Shown in pieces: positions 32,515-39,552 of a stretch of 46,585 nt of DNA. A program made the position numbers and the translations under genes. The first letter of the stretch is position 1; each line of letters begins with the position of its first letter. The DNA is taken from NCBI GenBank assembly GCA_002399445.1, contig DHDR01000033.1, positions 25,416 to 72,000 on the forward strand, given 5' to 3'. Under the pieces are notes generated by a model that saw only the letters and a list, made by a program, of their open reading frames with translations, searched no databases and was not told the DNA's origin. The stretch comes from Ruminococcaceae bacterium UBA4871 (GTDB lineage: Bacteria; Bacillota; Clostridia; Oscillospirales; Acutalibacteraceae).

Positions 32515-33534
32515 ATGGCAATTAACCTGAAAAATCTTAATAAAAGGATTGAAAATGTGACTGCTTCCGGCGAGAAGCTGACCACGCTGGCACATTCTGA
32601 GGAAGTTCCTACAAAGTATATCATCCCCGCACAGAATAATATTTGTGCAAAGCATGACACTACAGAAAGTATTCAGGAACTGGCAGACAGCATCGCGGCC
32701 AGCGGATTGATTCATGATTTGACTGTCAATAAAATCTCCGAAACGGAATATCACATTATTTCCGGCGAGCGCCGCTTTCGTGCCGTCACAAGGGTTTTAA
32801 AGTGGGAAACAGTGTCATGCCGTGTATATGAGCACATGAGTGATGATCATGCCCAGCTAATGCTGTTGGAAGCCAACCTTCAGGTGCGGCATTATTCAGA
32901 TGGAGAACTTCTTGATTTTTACAAAGAAGCGGAACAAATTATTGAGCGGATGCAGGTGAAAGCTCCGCAGCAGGCATTGGCGGCTTTGCTGGGCAAGTCC
33001 ACCCGACAGATTCGGAAGTACCAGGCAATTGCCGAAACGCTGTCACAGGATGAACAGAGAGCCATTGCCAGCGGCACTATGTCACTCAATACGGGCGCAC
33101 AGCTTGCCCAGCAGCGCAAAGACAAAAAGAAGCCGTCCGGACCCAAAACGAAGAAAAGCGCAGGTAAAAAAGAAAAAGCGGAACCGATTCCTAAAATGTC
33201 ACCAGACAGTAATGGGGAAGAACCGCTGCCCAATCAAATGAGTTTTGACGGCAATACCGCGGAACTGACAGGAGCTTTTGAAGATGCTGCAAAAGAAATG
33301 CAGCCGGAGGATGATATTGCGGATAAGGATGTAGCCACTCCGGCAGGCTACCAGCGCTTGACACATGAGCGCTGCAACGGCATTAAGACCGGCTATTGGA
33401 GCGATGCCAACAAAGAGGAATTGGTGCAGCGTCTAGCCGAGTTTGAAAATGCCTATCCCAGTGGACCAAATCCTGAAAACAAGAAGGTGAGCTTTTATGG
33501 ATTCAAAGACAGCAAACTGGCGGGAATTAAATAG
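32515..33534 (+). CDS. parB: ParB-family CTPase/DNA-binding partition protein
   Basis: 339 residues. The N-terminal ParB/Srx domain shows ELADSIAASGLIHDLTV, the CTP-binding ISGERRFRAV motif (GERR) and the C-motif-like LLEANLQVRHYS. The central HTH is QALAALLGKSTRQIRKYQAIAETLSQDEQRAIASGTMSLNTGAQLAQ. The C terminus has a charged linker (about 205-270) and a short tail. ATG 32515 is favoured over 32512 by the spacing to GGGAGGGG. As the only CTP-switch DNA-clamping protein in the window it is the best candidate to bind the element's dispersed palindromes. Confidence 0.92.
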   Translation: MAINLKNLNKRIENVTASGEKLTTLAHSEEVPTKYIIPAQNNICAKHDTTESIQELADSIAASGLIHDLTVNKISETEYHIISGERRFRAVTRVLKWETVSCRVYEHMSDDHAQLMLLEANLQVRHYSDGELLDFYKEAEQIIERMQVKAPQQALAALLGKSTRQIRKYQAIAETLSQDEQRAIASGTMSLNTGAQLAQQRKDKKKPSGPKTKKSAGKKEKAEPIPKMSPDSNGEEPLPNQMSFDGNTAELTGAFEDAAKEMQPEDDIADKDVATPAGYQRLTHERCNGIKTGYWSDANKEELVQRLAEFENAYPSGPNPENKKVSFYGFKDSKLAGIK

Positions 33535-33910
33535 GCAACTGAATCTATTGTTTGTCAAGGATATTGTGGAAATGCAAAAAAAGCGGTTGTTGACATTCTT
33601 TTCGGTGAAAAAATCCAGTAAGCTCGAAATTACAAAGAATATTCAAAAAGCATTTTTAGAGTTTATAAATGAACAGCCTAAATGTGCTTTTATGAATACT
33701 CAAAATGCAATTACACAATCAATTCTTCAACTTGAGCAAGAAATCAAAGTGCTTGAATTTTCCCAGCTTTGTGACTCATATCCATCGTACAGTAAGGTGC
33801 AATTGAAGACTGCCAATGCTGAGTTAGAAACCTTTGAATATTGGCTTTACATAGTTAGCACATTAGCACAAGATGAAAATGGTAACCACGATTACGGGAA
33901 CGGCAATTGA
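33497..33910 (+). CDS. Hypothetical protein following parB (137 aa)
   Basis: 137 residues, not recognised; helical throughout, with a segment NAITQSILQLEQEIKVLEF that could form a coiled coil. ATG 33497 follows AAGGTGAG and starts 38 bases inside the parB end, so it is translationally coupled to the par operon. From here on the base composition is lower in G+C than parAB. It might be a third partition component, but nothing in the sequence shows it. Confidence 0.6.
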   Translation: MDSKTANWRELNRQLNLLFVKDIVEMQKKRLLTFFSVKKSSKLEITKNIQKAFLEFINEQPKCAFMNTQNAITQSILQLEQEIKVLEFSQLCDSYPSYSKVQLKTANAELETFEYWLYIVSTLAQDENGNHDYGNGN

Positions 33911-34038
33911 AGGTGAAAATGTGATATTGCGTAATGGCAAATAAGCGCAGAGAAGAAGCAATGTTGCAGACTTCACTTTTTAGAGATATTCAATGAAATT
34001 TTTTATGCTTTTTGCGAAAAAAGTCGATGTAAAGAATT

Positions 34039-34068
34039 TTGACAATTGTCTATCGGTGTGATTATACA
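34039..34068 (+). promoter_or_regulatory. Promoter upstream of the first palindrome-preceded gene
   Basis: TTGACA (34039-34044), 18-base spacer, TATACA (34063-34068). The dispersed palindrome at 34100-34111 would lie about 25-35 bases downstream of the transcription start. The surrounding 33911-34128 has nothing else. Confidence 0.55.
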
Positions 34069-34099
34069 ACCTATGAAACCGCATTGCTAGAATAAAAGC

Positions 34100-34111
34100 G
34101 GAACTAGTTCC
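34100..34111. repeat. Dispersed palindrome copy 1 (GGAACTAGTTCC)
   Basis: Exact member of the GGAAC-YR-GTTCC family, 18 bases upstream of the ATG at 34129 and between promoter and ribosome site. Confidence 0.9.
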
Positions 34112-34128
34112 TAGCTTGGAGTGAGACA

Positions 34129-35106
34129 ATGAAAAAAGAGAAAAACAGAATGGCTTTTCAAACGATAAGAAAAAACCTTGGTGAAATCAAAGGCACCTGC
34201 AGTGTAGTAATTATTTCATGGGTAACTACATTTATCTGGATTATCTTGCGAGCCAATTTATCAATAAACTATCGGCCTGTACTTGACACGTTTTGCTATG
34301 CAGGAATTATCTTGGCAGTTGCTTTCAATAGTGCGGTGGTGATAATTCATCCAACGCGGCAAACTCTGCGAAGGACGAAGATCGCACTGGCATTCATTGT
34401 CGTAATGCTCTTTTTATCAGCCATTGTATTGGCAAACGCCAGCTGGCCAAAAAAACTTTTTATATCCACGGCAATGTGTCTGTTTATTCTTATTTGTGCG
34501 TATATCCATTTAAAATTCAAACGCTGGATTTTTGCTAAGTGCATTAAAAGAGTTTCGGTACAAGGGGTTACAGGAAGAGTATTTTCGCTAGTTTGGGAAC
34601 TTATCGAGGAAGAACAATTGTCATGGTTCCATGAAGGAGAAACACATATGAATTATTTATTATGTGAGCGAAAGGCATCCGGAAAAACGATGTTTTGTCA
34701 GGACTATGTTAAATGCCTTTCTTGGAAATATCCTTCTCAGAATATTTTCATTTATGATTATTGCTTTGAGAAAGAAGATTGCTGTTTGCATAATTATGAT
34801 CATTTGGCAGGTGAGTGGTATCCTCAAGTTAAGATCCTTCATATTCCGAAACTGCATGATTTTCTTAACTATGTCCTTGACGAAACCGTCCATAATTCTC
34901 CGAAAGTCCCCGTAACGGTTGTCATTGATAGCTGGAGCCTTCCTTCGGACGCGCCTGAGGGTATCATAATCCAGTTATTATCCTTGCCACCGCAGGTTAC
35001 TGTCCTTTTGGTGACAGAGTCCTTAGAATCGTTGTCGGCAGATTTGCTGTCTGAGATGATGAAACACTTTGTGCTGATTGACCCTTATCACTATAGAATT
35101 CAGTAA
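34129..35106 (+). CDS. Membrane-anchored protein with a possible degenerate P-loop
   Basis: 325 residues. Four hydrophobic segments occupy residues 25-130 (SVVIISWVTTFIWIIL, CYAGIILAVAFNSAVVII, IALAFIVVMLFLSAIVLA, LFISTAMCLFILICAYI). The cytoplasmic part has CERKASGKTMFCQDY (A-S-G-K-T, Walker A-like but without the leading Gly) and VPVTVVIDSWSLPSD (Walker B-like). This layout recalls small membrane ATPases or coupling-protein-like factors, but key residues differ, so activity is uncertain. First of a run of cargo genes. Confidence 0.6.
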   Translation: MKKEKNRMAFQTIRKNLGEIKGTCSVVIISWVTTFIWIILRANLSINYRPVLDTFCYAGIILAVAFNSAVVIIHPTRQTLRRTKIALAFIVVMLFLSAIVLANASWPKKLFISTAMCLFILICAYIHLKFKRWIFAKCIKRVSVQGVTGRVFSLVWELIEEEQLSWFHEGETHMNYLLCERKASGKTMFCQDYVKCLSWKYPSQNIFIYDYCFEKEDCCLHNYDHLAGEWYPQVKILHIPKLHDFLNYVLDETVHNSPKVPVTVVIDSWSLPSDAPEGIIIQLLSLPPQVTVLLVTESLESLSADLLSEMMKHFVLIDPYHYRIQ

Positions 35107-35204
35107 TTTGCTTAGAGATTACAGGAAGGGATGAAATGATGCGTTATAAATTATGAAGGTGAAACAATGGCAGCAAAAACGCGATTGAACGTAGGGGGGA
35201 AAAA

Positions 35205-35639
35205 ATGAATTTTTCAGAAGCTAAAGTTATGGCAGAAAAATGCATCAAAAAGCCGTTTATTTTTATGACACGTAAACGAGTACATATGCTCTCTACTTTG
35301 ATTATAAATGCAGAGCGATATACTTTAAACGAATTTAAGAAGTCAGAAAATAAAACAGTTTGCCCGATTTGTGGAAAAGGCAAGCCTTTTGTACAAAGAT
35401 TACTGATAGGCGATAAGACAGGAAATTGCGTTGGAACAGCATATGAGGTCCATTGTGACTTTTGCTACTATTCTCCGAATGCTGAATCCAAATCCACGAT
35501 TGAAGAAGCTGTGTCAGATTGGGATGCAGCGGTAAAGAGGATCGAGCAAGCGAAAGTAAATGCCAAAAATGCTGAGCTTAATCAGCAGGAAAAGGCTGCT
35601 GAAAATGGAATTATTAAAAAGGGGGATGAAACAGAATGA
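35205..35639 (+). CDS. Zinc-ribbon protein, Lar-like (144 aa)
   Basis: 144 residues. Two Cys pairs (TVCPICGKG and VHCDFCYYS) 38 residues apart, followed by STIEEAVSDWDAAVKRIEQ; the pattern C-P-x-C-G ... C-x2-C ... eA-x3-W is that of Lar-type restriction-alleviation proteins of phages. The N-terminal 45 residues are extra. The C terminus is a charged helix. ATG 35205 follows AGGGGGGAAAAA. The assignment is by pattern only. Confidence 0.6.
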   Translation: MNFSEAKVMAEKCIKKPFIFMTRKRVHMLSTLIINAERYTLNEFKKSENKTVCPICGKGKPFVQRLLIGDKTGNCVGTAYEVHCDFCYYSPNAESKSTIEEAVSDWDAAVKRIEQAKVNAKNAELNQQEKAAENGIIKKGDETE

Positions 35640-35923
35640 ACGTATGCTTTTATTTTAAAGTCCTCGGTCTTGCTCAAGATGAACAAGGAAATCCAGCTTA
35701 TGCCGGTCTGAAAATGGACTTGGGCGAAGCAAAACCGGGGGTAACCTATCAGATGATGGTTGACAAAGTAAAAGAAACGCCTGATTGGAAATCTCAATTT
35801 ATTAAAATGTTGCATCTTAATGTTGCCGGTGTGAAGGAAAGTGATATTGAACTCATTACGCCGGAAGAATATGAAAGAGATTATTGGGATGATGGAGACG
35901 ATGAAGACGATGAAGATGCCTGA
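35636..35923 (+). CDS. Hypothetical protein (95 aa) coupled to the zinc-ribbon gene
   Basis: 95 residues with a very acidic C terminus (RDYWDDGDDEDDEDA). The start overlaps the previous stop by 4 bases (ATGA). The middle has YQMMVDKVKETPDWKSQFIKMLHLNVAGVKESDIELITPEEYERDYW. The acidic tail resembles DNA-mimic or antirestriction proteins in charge, but no family is recognised. Confidence 0.55.
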   Translation: MNVCFYFKVLGLAQDEQGNPAYAGLKMDLGEAKPGVTYQMMVDKVKETPDWKSQFIKMLHLNVAGVKESDIELITPEEYERDYWDDGDDEDDEDA

Positions 35924-36003
35924 GTATTGGGATAGCATTTCTTTGACAGAGTACGCTCAAACCATAAAAGGTGGTATTTATTTTCTATTTGAAGGTGAAA
36001 TTT

Positions 36004-36453
36004 ATGTTTAACAAAGATACACCAATCGAAAATCATTGCTGCAAAGTAATGGAAGAACTGAAGCCGTGCCCATTTTGCGGAAAGCAGCCGGAAATACTAA
36101 AGCGCCCTGCTAGCTCAGATGGCTATTTTTGCGCCATAGTTTGCTACTGCGGGGGTTATAGTGCGACAGCCTATCAATTTGCTACCGACAAGACAAGTGC
36201 CGATGCGGCATACAAAAAAGCAAAGGAGCTGTGGAATCACCGAGCCGCACCGAAAAACAAGCCGCTGACATTGGAGCAGATTAAGCAGTTAAATCTTGGA
36301 GATACCGTTACTATTGTACATTCAGATAAAATTACATATTTAGATCATGAGTGCTTTGAAACACTTTACGAAGTATGGGGATTAGCTGATGTGAAAGATG
36401 GAACAGTTGAGGTCTATGCTTGCGAACCGAAAGCAGGTGAAAGAGACGGATAA
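36004..36453 (+). CDS. Restriction-alleviation (Lar) family-like zinc protein
   Basis: 149 residues. Residues 16-75 fit the Lar pattern: LKPCPFCGKQPEILKR, then IVCYCGGYSATAYQF, then DAAYKKAKELWNHRA. Lar-type proteins in the Rac prophage modulate host type I restriction. A second domain (residues 85-149) is of unknown nature and ends WGLADVKDGTVEVYACEPKAGERDG. ATG 36004 follows GAAGGTGAAA; an in-frame start at 35971 is less likely. The last 55 coding bases recur at 37434-37488 in a gene remnant. Confidence 0.75.
   Translation: MFNKDTPIENHCCKVMEELKPCPFCGKQPEILKRPASSDGYFCAIVCYCGGYSATAYQFATDKTSADAAYKKAKELWNHRAAPKNKPLTLEQIKQLNLGDTVTIVHSDKITYLDHECFETLYEVWGLADVKDGTVEVYACEPKAGERDG
36375..36429 (+). 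repeat. 55-bp direct repeat, copy A (end of the Lar-like gene)
   Basis: 54 of 55 bases are identical to 37434-37488. It encodes WGLADVKDGTVEV and following residues. Confidence 0.9.
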
Positions 36454-36616
36454 AGAACGTGAAGCAATAAAGCGGATGCAGCATCTATGTCAGAATGGTA
36501 TTACCATAAGCCGTTGTTAAAATACTTACTGCGGCTATCAAATAGTGGAACCATAAAACAAATTTTTTACGTCCCAAAGGGTTCGATAAAACAAAACTAT
36601 GACTTCAATTAAAAAC

Positions 36617-36628
36617 GGAACTGGTTCC
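36617..36628. repeat. Dispersed palindrome copy 2 (GGAACTGGTTCC)
   Basis: Exact family member, flanked by C and G (14-bp version), 10 bases upstream of the GGGAGAG ribosome site of the gene at 36652. Confidence 0.9.
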
Positions 36629-36651
36629 GGTTGAAAAAGGGAGAGATAATG

Positions 36652-37317
36652 ATGCAAATGCTATGTTCCGCACTAAGTATTATTTTGGACGGTGTCCTAA
36701 TTATCTTTTTTCTAGCGATTACTTACTTTATTACAGCTGATATTCGGGGAAAAATTGGCCTTTGGATTGCGGTAAAGAAATTGAATATGAAAGGAAGAGT
36801 GGAAATTTGGACGAATGATGAGATTCAACTTGCCAAAGAGTTAAGTGAAACATTTGGAAATGCAACGCTAGTGAGAAAAGAAAAAGATGTATACATAACA
36901 AACGATAGGAATGGATGTACGCGTTTTAGACATCCTCTTGCTTTACCGCGGGACAAAGCAAGAATTATAAGGTCGCTTCCGATTGGATGCAGCGCATCAT
37001 TAAGTTGGATTTTGGATGCACCGACTCCAGAAATAATAAAAAAACATACTACAAAAGATGATTATGAAGCACTACTTGAATTTGAGCGGTACTTCTCCTG
37101 CAGTACTGTTATAGAAAGAGATTCAGACGGATTGCTATGGATTAAAAACGGGAAAAATGCAATAAAGTTTGATTATTTTCACCATAAGAGCATATTGCTA
37201 TATTTTGGTTGGTTATGTGAAGATCATTCTGTCAGGGTTTCTGATGTTTTGAACATATGTAATGCGGCCACTGCTCAATTGCCGCTTGTGGAGAAAGAAA
37301 ATGGAGAGAAAAAATAA
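36652..37317 (+). CDS. Membrane-anchored hypothetical protein (221 aa)
   Basis: 221 residues. A single N-terminal hydrophobic anchor (LCSALSIILDGVLIIFFLAITYFI) is followed by a soluble, presumably cytoplasmic domain. ATG 36652 has the best spacing to GGGAGAG; ATG 36649 and TTG 36631 are in frame. No recognised family. It ends KENGEKK, and is followed by a gene remnant. Its codon use is AT-rich like neighbouring cargo genes. Confidence 0.6.
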   Translation: MQMLCSALSIILDGVLIIFFLAITYFITADIRGKIGLWIAVKKLNMKGRVEIWTNDEIQLAKELSETFGNATLVRKEKDVYITNDRNGCTRFRHPLALPRDKARIIRSLPIGCSASLSWILDAPTPEIIKKHTTKDDYEALLEFERYFSCSTVIERDSDGLLWIKNGKNAIKFDYFHHKSILLYFGWLCEDHSVRVSDVLNICNAATAQLPLVEKENGEKK

Positions 37318-37388
37318 AACAAAAAAAGAAAAATGGCAAAAAATACGAGTATAAAAATTGCATAACAGAAATCATCGAAGAAAAAAGC

Positions 37389-37400
37389 GGAACCGGTTCC
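37389..37400. repeat. Dispersed palindrome copy 3 (GGAACCGGTTCC)
   Basis: Exact family member, perfect 12-bp palindrome, within the Lar-like remnant and in frame with it (reads E-P-V-P). Confidence 0.9.
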
Positions 37401-37433
37401 CAATAATGAGGCGGTACATCCATCTAGTGAGAA

Positions 37434-37488
37434 ATGGGGATTAGCTGATGTGAAAGATGGAACAGTTGAGGTCAATGCTTGCGAACCG
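37434..37488 (+). repeat. 55-bp direct repeat, copy B
   Basis: Second copy of 36375-36429, offset 1059 bases, with one substitution (T to A in GTCTATG/GTCAATG). Confidence 0.9.
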
Positions 37489-37509
37489 GAATGAAGAGGA
37501 GCAAATAAA

Positions 37510-37692
37510 ATGTGCATAATATTACTGATTACCTGCATCGGCTTGATTGCAGTATGTATCACTCAGGCCTTGCTGATAAGAACATATTATCAGCAGATGA
37601 TAAAGCAAAATATTGAAATACATATGCTGAGAATAATTGCAATAAGAGATGAAAACTCTGAAAAAAAGATCTGTGTGTCAGGGAAACTATGA
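37510..37692 (+). CDS. Single-pass membrane microprotein (60 aa)
   Basis: 60 residues. An N-terminal hydrophobic helix (MCIILLITCIGLIAVCITQALLI) and a basic/polar tail. ATG 37510 follows GAAGAGGAGC at good spacing, right after the Lar-like remnant. No family recognised. Such membrane microproteins occur in exclusion or toxin loci, but nothing specific is seen here. The region 37693-37870 after it holds no other gene. Confidence 0.55.
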   Translation: MCIILLITCIGLIAVCITQALLIRTYYQQMIKQNIEIHMLRIIAIRDENSEKKICVSGKL

Positions 37693-37870
37693 ACCAGATA
37701 GTGTCATAAATGAAAATAAGGTTGCTGGTCTAATCATGCCTACAACTTTTTTTATCGTTTGTACGTAATTATCAAAGTATGGCTTGAAGATTTATAAAAG
37801 CGCCCGGCAGGTCAGCTTCACCTTCACGGCCTGCTTCCACAAATCCAAAGGAAAGAAGGCTATTACATAT

Positions 37871-38209
37871 ATGTCATGGACGGCAGTTGAACTGCTTGCC
37901 ATACAGGAAGCGGATAGATCAATTGAAGAAACATTTGAAACGTGTGAAGCTTATTCCAGAGAGCAGATGCTGTTGGATCGCTGGCTGGACAAGATAGCAC
38001 GGATTGAACAGGGGCTGTGTCAATACAACCATCAGTACCAGCAAAAAAGAGCTGGCAGCGCAGCAAATTATTATTTATCTAAAAAAGCAGTCCGTATCGC
38101 CTATCAGAAACGATATAGGCAGGAAAATAAAGAAATGATAGCCCTCAAGAAAAAAGCAGTCAGAAGGGCTAACAGGAGGCATAAATATGAATCCGTTGAC
38201 AATTATTAA
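37871..38209 (+). CDS. Hypothetical helical basic protein (112 aa)
   Basis: 112 residues, helical, basic C terminus (KRYRQENKEMIALKKKAVRRANRRHKYESVDNY). The N terminus SWTAVELLAIQEADRSIEETFETCEAYSREQMLLDRWLDKIARIEQG is acidic/helical. ATG 37871 is chosen with AAGGAAAGAAGG upstream; an in-frame TTG at 37784 is possible. Overlaps the next gene by 23 bases, so it belongs to the replication operon. May bind DNA through its basic tail (inference). Confidence 0.55.
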   Translation: MSWTAVELLAIQEADRSIEETFETCEAYSREQMLLDRWLDKIARIEQGLCQYNHQYQQKRAGSAANYYLSKKAVRIAYQKRYRQENKEMIALKKKAVRRANRRHKYESVDNY

Positions 38210-38489
38210 GGACAACAAAATCAGAGGAAACCTTGCACTGGTATATCTTCGTTTGTGTCTGCGTGCTGCGAAAACGTGCGACAAGAATAGGAGTATGTAT
38301 TGTATCGTTTATCCGCAGAAAGAACTTTGTGATGAACTTTCTTTGTCTGTCAATACAGTCGCGGCTGCGATTAACAGATTGGAACGGCTTGGATTAGTTA
38401 TTAATGAAAGAGTCGGAGGGGGCAAACCGAACCTGCTTTACATACGAAATGTTGATAGCACAGGAGGTGATAACAATGGCAGCATTTGA
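38187..38489 (+). CDS. Winged-helix protein upstream of the initiator (100 aa)
   Basis: 100 residues, a winged helix-turn-helix: PQKELCDELSLSVNTVAAAINRLERLGLVINERVGGGKPNLLYIRN is the recognition part and wing. It is preceded by LALVYLRLCLRAAKTC, as in RepA_N-type N-terminal domains, so it may be a short paralogue or regulator of the initiator. ATG 38187 follows AACAGGAGGC. It overlaps both the preceding gene and the start of the rep gene (14 bases), indicating coupled translation. Confidence 0.7.
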   Translation: MNPLTIIKDNKIRGNLALVYLRLCLRAAKTCDKNRSMYCIVYPQKELCDELSLSVNTVAAAINRLERLGLVINERVGGGKPNLLYIRNVDSTGGDNNGSI

Positions 38490-39552
38490 ATTTTTATACG
38501 GTGCGTCTGCTGAACATTTCCGTTTCCTTCGTATTCCGAAAGCGTTACTGGAAGACCCGACGTTCAGGAAACTGCCGCACTTTCTTGACGATTTGATTGT
38601 GTACAGCGAGATGCTTGATTTGGCTTCTTTGTCAAAGAAAAGAGGTTTGGTGGATGAGAAAAATCGGGTGTATATTGTCTGCCAAAATGATGAGGTGCAG
38701 CAGTGGTTGGATGTAGGTGTCAATATGCCGACAAAAATTATTAGTGAACTGGAGAAATTCGGTTTGATTCAACGTCGGCGCCGGTCGCAGGACAGCATGT
38801 ATTATGTAATGGACTTTGCTAATAAAGTCAGCACTGGTAACGATGAAAGACCAGAAGTCAAAAAGCCAAGACGCAAACGAAAATCACATGCAAAAACTGC
38901 GAATCACGAAAAACGTGATTGTAATTTGCCGGAAGCATCAATCATGGAAAACGTGAACCACGGAAAACGTGAATCACGCGAATCGTGCTTCACGAAAAGC
39001 GTGGGTGTGAATCACGAAAAACGTGATTGTGAACCACGGAAAGCGTGGATCACTCCTTCTTATACTAGTAACGAGACTTATATCGAGACTGACTTTATCG
39101 ATACTCCGGTCGCAGAAGTCGGAAAAAAAGATGAGAAATTCTTTGAAGATGTCCGAAATGTGTTTATTAAGGAATGCCCGTCACTTAAAGAACCAGTGCC
39201 TGTTGCGCAGTGGAGCAGCAAACGTAAAAACATGATTGCGGACAAGCACTTGAATCTGGATGCATTTAGAAAAGTTTTTCGCATGGTTGCAACGAGTGAT
39301 TTTCTGACTGGGAAAAAGCCATCCTCAACCGGTACGTTGTTCTATGCTACGCTGGAATGGACTTTGCAGCCGGAGCATTGGGAAAGTATTGCCGAAGGAA
39401 AGTATGATAACCGTGAAAAGTTCCAAGCAGACTCTTCTTTGCCCTCTTATGATCTGGAAGCGTATGAGCGTGAAAGTTTGAAACAGTTTGAAACCGCGAA
39501 TGGAAATATGCAGCGGCTTCAAAAATGGGACGGGGATGAGGGCATTGGCTGA
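38476..39552 (+). CDS. RepA_N-type replication initiator
   Basis: 358 residues. Residues 10-115 fit the RepA_N domain: FRFLRIPKALLEDPTFRKL, then LDDLIVYSEMLDLASLSKKRGLVDEKNRVYIVCQNDEVQQWL, then IISELEKFGLIQRRRRSQDSMYYVMDF, a winged helix. The middle (about 143-192) is a repetitive linker (NHEKRDC, NHGKRES) encoded by iteron-like DNA. The C-terminal domain is less conserved, as usual in this family. ATG 38476 follows AGGAGGTGATAAC exactly. RepA_N proteins start theta replication of Gram-positive plasmids and some ICEs, with the origin inside the rep gene. Overlaps the helicase gene. Confidence 0.85.
   Translation: MAAFEFLYGASAEHFRFLRIPKALLEDPTFRKLPHFLDDLIVYSEMLDLASLSKKRGLVDEKNRVYIVCQNDEVQQWLDVGVNMPTKIISELEKFGLIQRRRRSQDSMYYVMDFANKVSTGNDERPEVKKPRRKRKSHAKTANHEKRDCNLPEASIMENVNHGKRESRESCFTKSVGVNHEKRDCEPRKAWITPSYTSNETYIETDFIDTPVAEVGKKDEKFFEDVRNVFIKECPSLKEPVPVAQWSSKRKNMIADKHLNLDAFRKVFRMVATSDFLTGKKPSSTGTLFYATLEWTLQPEHWESIAEGKYDNREKFQADSSLPSYDLEAYERESLKQFETANGNMQRLQKWDGDEGIG
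38902..39050. repeat. Iteron-like inverted repeats inside the rep gene (putative origin)
   Basis: Seven 19-bp units of the form NNNCACG-nnAAn-CGTGNNN start at 38902, 38938, 38956, 38972, 38988, 39010 and 39032. Units 1 and 6 are identical (AATCACGAAAAACGTGATT); unit 2 is degenerate (CATGG). Each is an imperfect palindrome with CACG/CGTG arms. Spacing is 16-22 bp in the inner five. This matches the known location of RepA_N plasmid origins within rep. Confidence 0.75.

Larger units (their letters stand above)
37378..37494 (+). pseudogene. Remnant of a Lar-like gene C terminus
   Basis: An open stretch without start codon or ribosome site encoding ...KKKAEPVPNNEAVHPSSEKWGLADVKDGTVEVNACEPE and a stop at 37492-37494. 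Its end copies the last part of the gene at 36004-36453 (55 bp, one mismatch). Palindrome copy 3 is inside it. It looks like a partial duplication left by recombination; a complete paralogue is not in the window. Confidence 0.65.

Noticed and set aside
38902..39050. Regularly spaced repeats that could suggest a CRISPR array
   Set aside because: Units are palindromic, 16-22 bp apart with no unique spacers of constant length, and lie in frame inside the rep gene; no cas genes.
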